Origin: Bacteroidaceae bacterium
GTDB taxonomy: Bacteria; Bacteroidota; Bacteroidia; Bacteroidales; Bacteroidaceae
Reading direction: 5' to 3'
NCBI GenBank assembly: GCA_017470525.1
Contig: JAFUYM010000036.1
Coordinates: 20,638 to 84,637, forward strand
DNA: 64,000 nucleotides
Every line of letters begins with the position of its first letter. Position 1 is the stretch's first letter. The position numbers and the translations under genes were made by a program. The notes below the pieces were generated by a model, which did no database searches, was not told where the DNA came from, and saw nothing but the letters and a program-made list of their open reading frames with translations. Positions 33,229-42,778 of this stretch are shown one piece after another.

Positions 33229-33963
33229 AATATTGATATTTCCCTTGAAATAAGCCTCGATTTCAGAAGTCAACAAAGCATAATCACGGTCGTAGTCTTT
33301 AATGATTTGCCCATGTTCCAAGAGGGTGATTCGGGAACAAATATCAAGTGTATGTGTCAGGTTATGTGATGACACAATGATAGTTGCCTTGAGTTCCTTG
33401 CTGTAGGTTTCCAATAGGTATTTCATCGCCAATTGGGAAGTAGGGTCGAGGAAATTGAAAGGCTCATCAAGAATCAGCAACTTCGGATAATGCAGCATCG
33501 CACCAATGATGCCCACTTTCTGCTTGTTGCCCATCGACAAGTTGCGAATGAGTGTTTTCTGCCCCAATACTTCTCCATTCATGAAACTGTCGAACTGCAA
33601 CAGACGCTCGTTCATCACTTTATCTGTGATGCCTGATATTTTGGCAATGAAACGGAAATACTCTTCTGGTGTCAAGTAGTCAATGAGGAAACCTGCATCG
33701 ACAAAAGCACCAGTGTACGCCTTCCAGTCTTCACTCTTTGATGTATCACACGATACAGGTACGCCATCCACCACTCCATCGATGGTCACACATCCCGTAT
33801 CGGCATGAAGTAAATCGAGGATAATACGGAACAATGTTGTCTTGCCAGCACCGTTGTTACCCACAAGACCAATGGTTTCACCGCTATGAATGGAATAGTG
33901 GTCAATGTTCAGAGCCTGTTTCTCTCCGAATGATTTGGTTAGATTTTCGATTGTTAAATTCAT
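33226..33963 (-). CDS. ABC transporter ATP-binding protein
   Basis: The 245-residue ATPase shows Walker A GLVGNNGAGKTTLF, the signature LSMGNKQKVG, Walker B LLILDEPFNFLDP and the switch histidine in VSSHNLTHT. I chose MNLTIENLTK at 33963. It is the last gene of the ftsK, lolA-like, DUF5687 unit, and its membrane partner is almost certainly the DUF5687 protein just upstream. Direction and substrate are unknown; the pattern fits two-component exporters. Confidence 0.92.
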   Translation of the reverse strand: MNLTIENLTKSFGEKQALNIDHYSIHSGETIGLVGNNGAGKTTLFRIILDLLHADTGCVTIDGVVDGVPVSCDTSKSEDWKAYTGAFVDAGFLIDYLTPEEYFRFIAKISGITDKVMNERLLQFDSFMNGEVLGQKTLIRNLSMGNKQKVGIIGAMLHYPKLLILDEPFNFLDPTSQLAMKYLLETYSKELKATIIVSSHNLTHTLDICSRITLLEHGQIIKDYDRDYALLTSEIEAYFKGNINI

Positions 33964-34008
33964 GATTGAAATGTTGAGGCTTTCAGGCTTTAGCACCTTT
34001 ATGACCTG

Positions 34009-35520
34009 CTATCTTGAGTTTCTGAAACCGTCCATGTTCTGGTATCGCCGTTTCATGAATCGATTATATATATTTCTGAGCCACAGCGGATGAAGCAAAG
34101 TCCCTATCAGTCCAATGACTATCATCGCAATTGCTGCTATATCATTGTTAAAACATTCCACCAACACATACATCACCAGCATCGGCAAAAACAAAGCCGC
34201 ACCTGACATCAACATCTGCACCTTCGTATCATGCCCTCCTCTTGTCAGTTTCTTGTTCAAATGAATGGTTGAATCATTATACACCGCCAATTGAAAGATG
34301 AAAGGAAACACCGCACCAGAAGTAAAGAAGAGGCATCCCAAAGCCGTCATCACTGTGATTTTTCCTTCAAGAATAGGCATCAGTGAAAAGAGCGTTGGCA
34401 CTATCAGCATGAGGCACTGAAAATAGTATTTTGCCTTCAGCAATGAAAGCACTGTTTCCTTTCGTACCATCAATCCATCAATATAATTTCCCTCCGCACA
34501 CATCACCGTAGTCAGTGTCATCACCCCTAAGCAGGTGAAACAATATACACAGATGAACACCTTCATGAAAGGAAGGTCATCGTAAACATCCGAAAATGAA
34601 AACAATCCACAAAGCATCAGCATGCACAATCCACCTGTAATAAACTGTTTTCTCACTACCAAATTACGCACAGTTGATTTGAACTCCAGTTTGAGATATT
34701 CCCCAATGACGCCTAAACCATCAAGATAAGTCATGTTGTTGGTTTTAAACGTCTTAACGACCTCCGTCTTGGCGATTTCCACATAAATGGCGACTTTCTG
34801 AAGTTGAAAATTAACAATGTATAATGGGACAACAACAACAATAAACAACAACCAACACAAAGGATTCCACTGACAGAAACCTCTCATTAGGTGTATCGTT
34901 CCTTGAAAAAGCCACTGGTTATCAGCATCGAAGAAGATACCGAAAAATGCCAATGCCGCATAAAAGATGAATGGAATAATGACAAACAACATGTTGCGGT
35001 TGAGCAAAGTGCGCCACAGCAGATACCAATAACTGTTAAGCACAAACATCAACCACCATCCCAAAATAAAGCCGAAAAAGCCCATCACCCCATAAAACTG
35101 AGGGATGGAGAGCAATCCAAATGGCACAAAAAAGAATGCCCAAAAGAAATTGTAAGGCTGCACCCCCATACGCAACAAGAACGTATGAAGCAGGAAACTC
35201 GTAGGAATATTTTGTAGTTTATATTGCTTAATGTTCTGTGCAGGTGTCTCCTGCATGGCAAAGCGTGAAAGGAAGTCGAGAATGAGGAAGAAAATCATCC
35301 CCCCGTCTATCCAATCGAAGGCTTCCATAGCAGTGTCCTCAAATACCGCATGGGCTGAAACACCCAGCAAAATCAGATAGACAGCCCAAAAGGCAATGAA
35401 GATATAACCAAAAACCTTCATTGTCAAATTCTTCTCAAACATCGGATGGCGTCGCGCTTGCAAACGTTGATGGTGTGAGATGAATCGGTATAACATCCGA
35501 GCCCTGCCAAAATCCATCAT
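34009..35520 (-). CDS. DUF5687 family membrane protein, ABC permease
   Basis: About 503 residues with ten or more hydrophobic helices (FGYIFIAFWAVYLILLG, FLLHTFLLRMG, MLFVIIPFIFYAALAFF and more). The pattern and size fit the Bacteroidetes DUF5687 family, which I recall as ABC-2-like permeases paired with one ATPase. I start at ATG 35520, four bases after the lolA-like stop; the codons before it overlap that gene. The ATPase gene follows 45 bases later. Substrate unknown. Confidence 0.8.
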   Translation of the reverse strand: MMDFGRARMLYRFISHHQRLQARRHPMFEKNLTMKVFGYIFIAFWAVYLILLGVSAHAVFEDTAMEAFDWIDGGMIFFLILDFLSRFAMQETPAQNIKQYKLQNIPTSFLLHTFLLRMGVQPYNFFWAFFFVPFGLLSIPQFYGVMGFFGFILGWWLMFVLNSYWYLLWRTLLNRNMLFVIIPFIFYAALAFFGIFFDADNQWLFQGTIHLMRGFCQWNPLCWLLFIVVVVPLYIVNFQLQKVAIYVEIAKTEVVKTFKTNNMTYLDGLGVIGEYLKLEFKSTVRNLVVRKQFITGGLCMLMLCGLFSFSDVYDDLPFMKVFICVYCFTCLGVMTLTTVMCAEGNYIDGLMVRKETVLSLLKAKYYFQCLMLIVPTLFSLMPILEGKITVMTALGCLFFTSGAVFPFIFQLAVYNDSTIHLNKKLTRGGHDTKVQMLMSGAALFLPMLVMYVLVECFNNDIAAIAMIVIGLIGTLLHPLWLRNIYNRFMKRRYQNMDGFRNSR

Positions 35521-35524
35521 CTTA

Positions 35525-36127
35525 TCATCTGAGGTCCACAACCTCAACTTGCGGATAATTCTTCTTGTTAAACTGGAACGTGGAAGCCTTATATTTCTGA
35601 TTCTTCAAAAAAGAATTGCACTTGATGACAGTGACCACATCCTTTGAAGAAGTCATCTTAATGTTCGAAGGAGTATTGGTGGATTTATTGATTCGAATAA
35701 CAACCTTTTTATAGGAACTTGATTGGCTACCCGTTAAAATCACCTCATGCTCTTTGGCAGAACTATTGCCCATCTTGGCAGTATATCCTTTCTTATAAAA
35801 AGAGAGGAATGCATAAGGATTCATTTTCGCCGCTTCAGCAGCAGTTGGCGCCGTCACATTGACTTCTTCATTCGCCTTCACATACGTCCACATCGTTTTG
35901 CCATCAAACCACGTAATGCTGCCTCCCATATTCACGACAAACTTCTGACCTTGCAATTTAATGTAGCCAACCGACGATGTGCCATCCACCTCCAGCGTGA
36001 ATCCGATCTTCACATTTCCACCTGCTTTCAATGTGGCAGCAGTCTTGTCCAAAATATTGTTGGCATCCTGTGCGTCAACCGTCAGTAACGCAACAAAACT
36101 CATCAATAGAAAAATTATCCTTTTCAT
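35525..36127 (-). CDS. LolA-like outer-membrane lipoprotein carrier family protein
   Basis: A secreted 200-residue protein: signal peptide MKRIIFLLMSFVALLTVDAQ, then the LolA-type half-barrel with DKTAATLKAGGNVKIGFTLE, GQKFVVNMGGSITWFDGKTMWTY and a C-terminal FQFNKKNYPQVEVVDL. LolA ferries lipoproteins across the periplasm; Bacteroidetes carry several paralogues, and this shorter form may have a different cargo. It lies 19 bases after ftsK, a neighbourhood I recall from other Bacteroidales. Confidence 0.8.
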   Translation of the reverse strand: MKRIIFLLMSFVALLTVDAQDANNILDKTAATLKAGGNVKIGFTLEVDGTSSVGYIKLQGQKFVVNMGGSITWFDGKTMWTYVKANEEVNVTAPTAAEAAKMNPYAFLSFYKKGYTAKMGNSSAKEHEVILTGSQSSSYKKVVIRINKSTNTPSNIKMTSSKDVVTVIKCNSFLKNQKYKASTFQFNKKNYPQVEVVDLR

Positions 36128-36146
36128 TTTCTATATTATATTTATT

Positions 36147-38645
36147 TTATAATGTATTCAACAGACTTTCCAATGTCATCGGGTCTTTAATCAAGACTTC
36201 TCTCGGCTTACTACCCACCTGCGGACCCACAACACCCATCTTTTCCAATTGATCCATGATTTTTCCTGCACGGTTGTAGCCAATCGAATAGTTTCGCTGA
36301 ATCATTGAGGTTGAGCCGCTTTGGTTGCTCACCACAAATTTCGCCACATCTCCAAACATGGGGTCAAGATGTCCCTTATCAACAGTTCCCATACCTCCAC
36401 CGCCTTCACCTTCAGAATCAGCCACTTCTGGCAAATACATCGGATGCAGGAAGGACTGCTGCGTAGCAATAAAGTGGCAAATGTCGTTCACCTCTGGTGT
36501 GTCAACAAAAGCACATTGCACACGCACAGGGTCACCACCTTGCAGATAGAGCATGTCACCACGACCAATCAATTGATTAGCACCTGGACGGTCAAGTATG
36601 ACTCGTGAGTCCATCATTCCACTCACCTTGAAAGCAATTCTTGTCGGGAAGTTCGTTTTAATGGCACCAGAGATAATCTTCGCCTCCGGGCGTTGTGTCG
36701 CGATAATCATGTGGATGCCGACAGCACGAGCCAACTGGGCGATACGGCATATTGGTAACTCCACCTCCTTGCCTGCAGTCATAATCAAATCACCGAACTC
36801 ATCGACAATCACCACAATGTATGGCATATACTCATGCCCTTGTTCTGGATTCAGTTGACGATTCTTGAATTTCTCGTTATATTCCTTGATGTTACGTACA
36901 TGCGCCCTCTTCAGCATATCATAGCGAGTATCCATCAACACACACAACGAATTCAAGGTCTTCACCACCTTCTGCACATCAGTAATGATACAATCCTCTT
37001 CTTCTTCCAAGCGCGCCAAGAAATGGTTTTCAATTGGGCTATAAATACTGAATTCCACCTTCTTGGGGTCAACCGTCACAATTTTCAGTTCAGAAGGATG
37101 CTTCTTGTATAGCAGCGAAGTCACTATCGCATTGAGTCCAACAGACTTACCCTGTCCTGTTGCACCAGCCACCAGTAAGTGGGGCGCCTTTGCCAAGTCG
37201 AACATGAACACCTCATTACTAATGGTCTTTCCCAATGCACATGGCAGTTCCATCTTGCTTTCCTGATACACTTTACTATTGATGACGCTCTCCATCGACA
37301 CGATGCACTTCTTCTTGTTCGGCACCTCAATACCAATTGTACCTTTTCCTGGAATGGGGGCAATGATACGAATACCCTCAGCAGCCAACTGCAAGGCAAT
37401 GTCATCTTCCAAATTACGAATCTTGCTGATGCGTGTACCTGCCGCCGGAACAATCTCATACAGCGTAATGGTAGGTCCAATGGTTGCTTTGATGCTTGTG
37501 ATTTCCACACCAAACGTCTTCAACACCTCGATGATACGGTTCTTATTGGCATTCTGTTCCACCATATCAATCCGGGGACCTTGGTCATCAGCCTTCTTCA
37601 AAAGATTCAAAGTCGGATATTTATAATGTTCCAAATCCAACTTCGGGTCATACGGAGTATTGATGTCACCTCGCTTAATTTGCCCATCACCTTTCTCGGT
37701 TTCCTTAACAGTCACACCCATTGCCACGTTGTCGTCCCCACCCCCTTCTGGCGTTTCCTGTACAGGAACATCATCTGGTACGATTTCATCTATACCGTTT
37801 GAATCATCAGTGGTCGAAATGCCATCATTGCCATCCTTACGATTATCAGTGGGACTCAAATCCACCACAATAGGTGCTGCTTGATTGGGGGCATCCTCCT
37901 TTTGCTCTGTATTATCATCATCGCCTTCATCATCATCGCCTTCATCATTATCTTCTTTACCTTTAGTCATAAGGCGCTTCAGTCTTTCTGTTCTAATAAA
38001 CTTCAGCCGGAAAGCATCTCGGATAATCTCAATGGTTCTGGCACTCAGATAAACAAGATACAAAACAGCAGAAATAGCCAAAACAGCAAGCAAACCAGGC
38101 GTTCCCACCACTTGTGTCAGTATCTTCACCACATGAATGCCATGATTACCGCCCAGTTTCACAAACGAACCCTCGAAATATGGGAACAGATTGCCAAACG
38201 CCGCGAAAAACACACTTGCCCATAACATCAGCAACGTGAAAAGGATGAATTTACGCACCAACGTAAATTTGAACACGTGCATCAATCTGAATCCCACAAT
38301 GACCATATAAGGAGGAATGATGAACGATGCCAAACCAAACATGTCATTCATCAAGAAATAGGCTGTCATCGCTCCCCACGAACCACACACGTTCTTATAT
38401 CGCGCTCCTTCGTTCAGCCAATCATTGCCACTCTCCAACAAACTGTAGTCAGCCTCACCTGTTAAGAGATATGACACCATAGCAACAGCAATAAAAAGTG
38501 CTGCCACCACAAACAGCAGACCGATGCAGAACGAGAAAATCTCCATCTTGCCAAACCCCGCCAAGAAATCCCCTGCACTCAGTTTCTCTTTCTGCGCGTC
38601 CGCATATTTTTTATTCTTTTTGTTTTTTCTTTTATTCGTTGCCAT
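36147..38645 (-). CDS. ftsK: DNA translocase FtsK
   Basis: FtsK couples division to chromosome segregation at the septum. The 832-residue protein has four N-terminal membrane helices (to about residue 205), an acidic linker full of Asp and Glu (GNDDEGDDD-type runs, about 225-330), and a RecA-like motor with Walker A GATGQGKSVGLNA and Walker B YIVVIVDEFGDLI. A C-terminal gamma winged helix (SIGYNRAGKIMDQLEKMGVVG) would read KOPS-like sites. The linker is short compared with E. coli FtsK. It has a -7 box at 38683-38690 and leads the lolA-like/DUF5687/ABC unit. Confidence 0.97.
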   Translation of the reverse strand: MATNKRKNKKNKKYADAQKEKLSAGDFLAGFGKMEIFSFCIGLLFVVAALFIAVAMVSYLLTGEADYSLLESGNDWLNEGARYKNVCGSWGAMTAYFLMNDMFGLASFIIPPYMVIVGFRLMHVFKFTLVRKFILFTLLMLWASVFFAAFGNLFPYFEGSFVKLGGNHGIHVVKILTQVVGTPGLLAVLAISAVLYLVYLSARTIEIIRDAFRLKFIRTERLKRLMTKGKEDNDEGDDDEGDDDNTEQKEDAPNQAAPIVVDLSPTDNRKDGNDGISTTDDSNGIDEIVPDDVPVQETPEGGGDDNVAMGVTVKETEKGDGQIKRGDINTPYDPKLDLEHYKYPTLNLLKKADDQGPRIDMVEQNANKNRIIEVLKTFGVEITSIKATIGPTITLYEIVPAAGTRISKIRNLEDDIALQLAAEGIRIIAPIPGKGTIGIEVPNKKKCIVSMESVINSKVYQESKMELPCALGKTISNEVFMFDLAKAPHLLVAGATGQGKSVGLNAIVTSLLYKKHPSELKIVTVDPKKVEFSIYSPIENHFLARLEEEEDCIITDVQKVVKTLNSLCVLMDTRYDMLKRAHVRNIKEYNEKFKNRQLNPEQGHEYMPYIVVIVDEFGDLIMTAGKEVELPICRIAQLARAVGIHMIIATQRPEAKIISGAIKTNFPTRIAFKVSGMMDSRVILDRPGANQLIGRGDMLYLQGGDPVRVQCAFVDTPEVNDICHFIATQQSFLHPMYLPEVADSEGEGGGGMGTVDKGHLDPMFGDVAKFVVSNQSGSTSMIQRNYSIGYNRAGKIMDQLEKMGVVGPQVGSKPREVLIKDPMTLESLLNTL

Positions 38646-38682
38646 CCGTATGGTCTAAGTTTATATCAATCAGAAGATGTTG

Positions 38683-38690
38683 CAAAGTTA
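38683..38690 (-). promoter_or_regulatory. -7 box of the ftsK operon
   Basis: TAACTTTG on the minus strand, 37 bases before the ftsK ATG. A TTG lies 20 bases upstream in the -33 position. Confidence 0.65.
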
Positions 38691-38777
38691 AAGAAAAAAA
38701 TGTACACCCACAACTTTTCATAAGAAAAAACATCTTTTGCACCTTTTCAACACAATGTCCCCCAAATGATACGGAAC

Positions 38778-40058
38778 TTATTTGTATTTTTCCAATGCTT
38801 TGAGAGCATTACCACGATTCAGTTTGAAATAAGTTTCACGAAGACCTTCGAGCCAAAGGGTTCGGTTGGATTCGTCAAAGCGACGTGCCTGTTCAAAAGC
38901 CGTACAAGCATCACTGTATTGCTGAGTGATGGCTGCTCTTTGCTGAGAATAAGTGGGGTCTGACAGTGGCACATTGAAATGGGCATAGGCTTCATGTGCC
39001 TCATGCAGATGGATATTGCCAATCGCCACAAAGGCTTCTGCATCATCAGCCTTGATTTCCACACATTTCTGGAAAGAGACGAGTGCCTCAGCGTAATATT
39101 GAAGAAGTTGCTGCTCTGTTCCCGCCATATACCAATAGTCACGCCGCTCAGGATGGAGAGCCGTCATGCGCAAAGCATACTGGAGAGCCTGTTCATAGTC
39201 ACCTGTGTCATTGCAATGGCGCACAAGAGTCATGAGAAAGTATTCCGTATCAGGATAATTGTCAAAACCTTTTTGCAAAAGTTCCACCATCTGAATGGTA
39301 TCACCAAGTTGTGCTGCCGACTTACTGCCGATTTCAAGCAGTTGTGGACGCAAATTCTGGTCATTGAGACCCTCCGAAAGATACGCCATGACACCCGCAT
39401 GATTCTCCGAACCGTATGCACTGAGCGTAGCGAGCACTGCAACGTCAGTCATGTCATCAGGGTCTCCTACAAGTGTGTTTCCCTTTGAATCAGAAAAGAC
39501 AGAGGCAGATTTGGTCCGAGCATACATGTGAAAGAACTGGTATGCATGGGAATAATCTTTCTTCTGATAATAATACTTTCCTGCACTAAGCAGATTCTTT
39601 CTATAAGTCAGCATGGTATGCCCCACTTGTGAACGGAACTGCGGATTCACCTTTTTCCCAAGTGCTTCTTTGGCTGCTATACCCTGCTGTTCAAGGCTAT
39701 CGCACACCAATCCTTTCCCATAGAGTTCATACATGTAATTGAAGTAAGTTGTGGTGTCGGGATTGGTCTTGAGATAAATTTTTCGGTTCTCTACACCAAT
39801 CAACTCGTTGAGCACGTCAACCTCCAACTTATAGAACAAGGCATCAGAGGCGGCTTCCTCATGATTGCTTACAGCCTCGTCAAGTGTCTTTTTTGCCTGA
39901 CCGTAGTTCTTCTCCTTCATGTACCCGCGATAAGCCTTCACCACAGCAGATTTTTTGAAGACAGGGGCTGATTTTCCCTCATTCTTCGTCTGCTGAGCCA
40001 AAGCCGAAGATGCCAACATCAGCCATAAAAGCAATGCACTCAAATATTTCATATTCAT
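38778..40058 (-). CDS. secreted TPR-repeat protein (426 aa)
   Basis: Signal peptide MNMKYLSALLLWLMLASSALA, then several tetratricopeptide repeats, clearest at YEQALQYALRMTALHPERRDYWYMAG and YAEALVSFQKCVEIKADDAEAFVAIGNIHL split over residues 290-360. TPRs bind other proteins; location is periplasm or outer membrane inner face. I start at 40058 because the longer frame from 40085 begins with a charged stretch that would spoil the signal peptide. It is on the same strand as glgP upstream but separated by a terminator, and no promoter match is visible. Confidence 0.8.
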   Translation of the reverse strand: MNMKYLSALLLWLMLASSALAQQTKNEGKSAPVFKKSAVVKAYRGYMKEKNYGQAKKTLDEAVSNHEEAASDALFYKLEVDVLNELIGVENRKIYLKTNPDTTTYFNYMYELYGKGLVCDSLEQQGIAAKEALGKKVNPQFRSQVGHTMLTYRKNLLSAGKYYYQKKDYSHAYQFFHMYARTKSASVFSDSKGNTLVGDPDDMTDVAVLATLSAYGSENHAGVMAYLSEGLNDQNLRPQLLEIGSKSAAQLGDTIQMVELLQKGFDNYPDTEYFLMTLVRHCNDTGDYEQALQYALRMTALHPERRDYWYMAGTEQQLLQYYAEALVSFQKCVEIKADDAEAFVAIGNIHLHEAHEAYAHFNVPLSDPTYSQQRAAITQQYSDACTAFEQARRFDESNRTLWLEGLRETYFKLNRGNALKALEKYK

Positions 40059-40078
40059 ACTTCGTTGCAGGAATGGAA

Positions 40079-40111
40079 ATTGCACCGTCCTTCATGACAG
40101 GACGGTGCAAT
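40079..40111 (-). terminator. terminator hairpin after glgP
   Basis: A 13-bp perfect stem ATTGCACCGTCCT / AGGACGGTGCAAT with loop TCATGAC. On the plus strand it is followed by CTTTTTT; on the minus strand only by TTTCC, so efficiency for glgP is uncertain. Confidence 0.6.
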
Positions 40112-40163
40112 CTTTTTTATATATCATTGTTTTTCTGAATGTTGAATGCATTCAGATGTTCAA

Positions 40164-42731
40164 TTAGTTAAACCACTTCACATAGCAGAAATCCTGACGA
40201 TGTGGCAGGTCTGCATTCTTAGGATACATGCGGTATGCCACCTTGAAACTGCCGGCAGTTGGGATGACATGAGTACCCTCAAAGGTATAGAGGTTACCCT
40301 CACGCTTAGTCACCTCAAATGGGTCAACCTGGCTGATGTGCTCACGACCGTCTTCATCGCGGAAGATAGTGACGAGTTCAAAGCCTATGGCATCGTCGAG
40401 ACCCTGCTCGTCAATGACATACTTAACCTTGTATTTCTTGCCAGAAAGCACATCGCCCTTCATCATGTCCTCTTCTTTCTCGAAAGAAACCACCTTAATG
40501 CTGTCCCAACGAGAAGCCACGAGTTCCTTCCAGGCAGCGATGTCCTTTGCCTTCTTGTAGTTGTCGGCAAAGAGCATCTTGCGACGCTCTGCCAATGGAC
40601 AATAGAACTTCGTGAAGTAATCGTCGAGTTGACGCTTCATCGTATAGTGAGGAGCAATCTGTGCAATCGAGTTCTTCACTGTCTGAATCCAACCCTCAGA
40701 ATAGCCCTTTGAATTGCGAGCATAGTAGAGAGGCAGAATCTCATTCTCAAGGAGAGAATAGATGGTGGCAGCATCCAACTGGTCTTGCTGCTCCTGATTC
40801 TGGAAGGTACGCTTCTCAGTAAGTGCCCAACCTGCGCCCTCACGATAGCCTTCGAGCCACCAACCATCGAGCACTGAAAGGTTGACAACACCATTCATGA
40901 GCGCCTTCTCACCAGAAGTACCGGAAGCCTCCAATGGACGAGTTGGAGTATTCATCCAAATATCCACACCTGTCACGAGGCGGCGAGCCAACTTCATGTC
41001 ATAGTTCTCAAGGAAGATAATCTTACCCAAGAACTCAGGACGGCGGCTGATTTCGTAAATCTTCTTGATGAGACCCTGACCAGCACCATCAGCAGGGTGA
41101 GCCTTACCTGCAAAGAGGAACTGAACTGGATAGTTAGGATTGTTGACAATCTTAGCCAAACGGTCAAGGTCGCTAAAGAGCAGGTGAGCACGCTTGTAGG
41201 TGGCAAAACGACGGGCAAAACCGATGGTCAGCGCATTTGGATTGATTTTCTCCACGATGGAAACAATACGCGAAGGGTCACCCTGATGCTTGAGCCAATC
41301 ATCCTTGAATGCCTTCTTAATGTATTCAATGAGTTTTGCCTTCAATGCCAAACGTGTGTTCCAGATTTCCTGATCTGGCACATTATAGATAGCCTCCCAA
41401 ATCTTCTCATTAGACTGGTCAGCGAGGAAAGCCTTGTCGAAGTTCTTGGCATAGAGGCTCTTCCACTCAGATGCTGTCCATGTTGGCATGTGAACACCAT
41501 TCGTCACATAGCCCACATTGTGAAGTTCCTCTGGGAAGTAACCCTTCCAGATGCCATTGAACATGTCCTTAGACACCTTGCCGTGCAACCAACTTACACC
41601 ATTCACCCATGAAGATGTGTTGCAAGCAAAGGTGGACATACAGAAGCGTTCGCCCTTATCGTCAGGATTTACACGTCCCATACCGACGAACTCATCCCAA
41701 CTGATGCCCAACTTCTCAGGGTACTGACCCATATACTTGCCAAAGAGTGCCTCGTCGAAATAGTCGTGGCCTGCTGGCACAGGAGTATGTACTGTATAGA
41801 GAGAAGAGGTACGAACCACTTCGAGTGCTTCATTGAAAGTGAGACCACCCTGCACATATTCAACCAGACGCTGAACATTGGCAAGAGCCGCATGACCTTC
41901 ATTGCAGTGGATGATGTCTTTCTTGATGCCCAACTTGTTGAGCAACAGCACACCACCGATACCCAAAAGAATCTCCTGCTTCAGACGATTCTCCCAGTCG
42001 CCACCATAAAGCGCATGGGTGATGCTACAGTCATACTCCGAGTTCATCTCGTTGTCGGTGTCAAGCAGATAGAGTTTCACACGACCTACATTCACACGCC
42101 ATACAAGAGCGTGAACAGTATAGTTGTTGTAAGGAACATCAACCACCACCTGATTGCCATCAGCATCCAACTCACGTTCGATAGGCAATGTGGGGAACAC
42201 CTGAGCCTCATAGTTAGCCACCTGCTGACCTTCCATTGAGAGGGTCTGAGTGAAATAGCCATAGCGATAGAGGAAACCAACGGCACAGAAATCAATGTTG
42301 GAGTCGGAAGCCTCCTTCACATAGTCACCAGCCAAGATGCCAAGACCACCAGAGTAAATCTTGAGCACGTGGCTAAGACCATACTCCATACAAAGATATG
42401 CCACCGAAGGGCGCTTCTTGTCGGGCTTCACGTCCATGTAAGCACGGAACTCCTTATAGATTTTGTTGATGCGGTCAACAATCTTCTTGTCTGATGCGAC
42501 AGCCTCCAACTTCTCATAGTTCATGCGACCAAGGAAGAGCACGGGATTCTGCTGCACATCGTGCCAAAGCCGAGTGTCCATATCGTTGAAGATATGACCC
42601 ACTTCGTTGTTCCATGTCCACCACATGTTGTGTGCAATCTCATTCAGCGGCTCAAGAGCAGCAGGAACAGACGACCTCACACTAATTTCGCGCCAATTGG
42701 GAACATTGGCGTTGCTTGCCTGAATTCTCAT
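40164..42731 (-). CDS. glgP: alpha-glucan (glycogen) phosphorylase
   Basis: It releases glucose-1-phosphate from glycogen. At 855 residues it belongs to the shorter TIGR02094-type phosphorylases, which carry an N-terminal extension ([15 protein letters not shown]). The conserved core shows [30 protein letters not shown], and [21 protein letters not shown] with the PLP lysine. A C-terminal beta domain ([16 protein letters not shown]) follows. It lies 47 bases downstream of the glycogen synthase gene and is probably co-transcribed with it. Confidence 0.95.
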   Translation of the reverse strand: MRIQASNANVPNWREISVRSSVPAALEPLNEIAHNMWWTWNNEVGHIFNDMDTRLWHDVQQNPVLFLGRMNYEKLEAVASDKKIVDRINKIYKEFRAYMDVKPDKKRPSVAYLCMEYGLSHVLKIYSGGLGILAGDYVKEASDSNIDFCAVGFLYRYGYFTQTLSMEGQQVANYEAQVFPTLPIERELDADGNQVVVDVPYNNYTVHALVWRVNVGRVKLYLLDTDNEMNSEYDCSITHALYGGDWENRLKQEILLGIGGVLLLNKLGIKKDIIHCNEGHAALANVQRLVEYVQGGLTFNEALEVVRTSSLYTVHTPVPAGHDYFDEALFGKYMGQYPEKLGISWDEFVGMGRVNPDDKGERFCMSTFACNTSSWVNGVSWLHGKVSKDMFNGIWKGYFPEELHNVGYVTNGVHMPTWTASEWKSLYAKNFDKAFLADQSNEKIWEAIYNVPDQEIWNTRLALKAKLIEYIKKAFKDDWLKHQGDPSRIVSIVEKINPNALTIGFARRFATYKRAHLLFSDLDRLAKIVNNPNYPVQFLFAGKAHPADGAGQGLIKKIYEISRRPEFLGKIIFLENYDMKLARRLVTGVDIWMNTPTRPLEASGTSGEKALMNGVVNLSVLDGWWLEGYREGAGWALTEKRTFQNQEQQDQLDAATIYSLLENEILPLYYARNSKGYSEGWIQTVKNSIAQIAPHYTMKRQLDDYFTKFYCPLAERRKMLFADNYKKAKDIAAWKELVASRWDSIKVVSFEKEEDMMKGDVLSGKKYKVKYVIDEQGLDDAIGFELVTIFRDEDGREHISQVDPFEVTKREGNLYTFEGTHVIPTAGSFKVAYRMYPKNADLPHRQDFCYVKWFN

Positions 42732-42778
42732 AATAATATTGAATTTGGTTTGTTAATGTGTCTCTATTATTTATTATT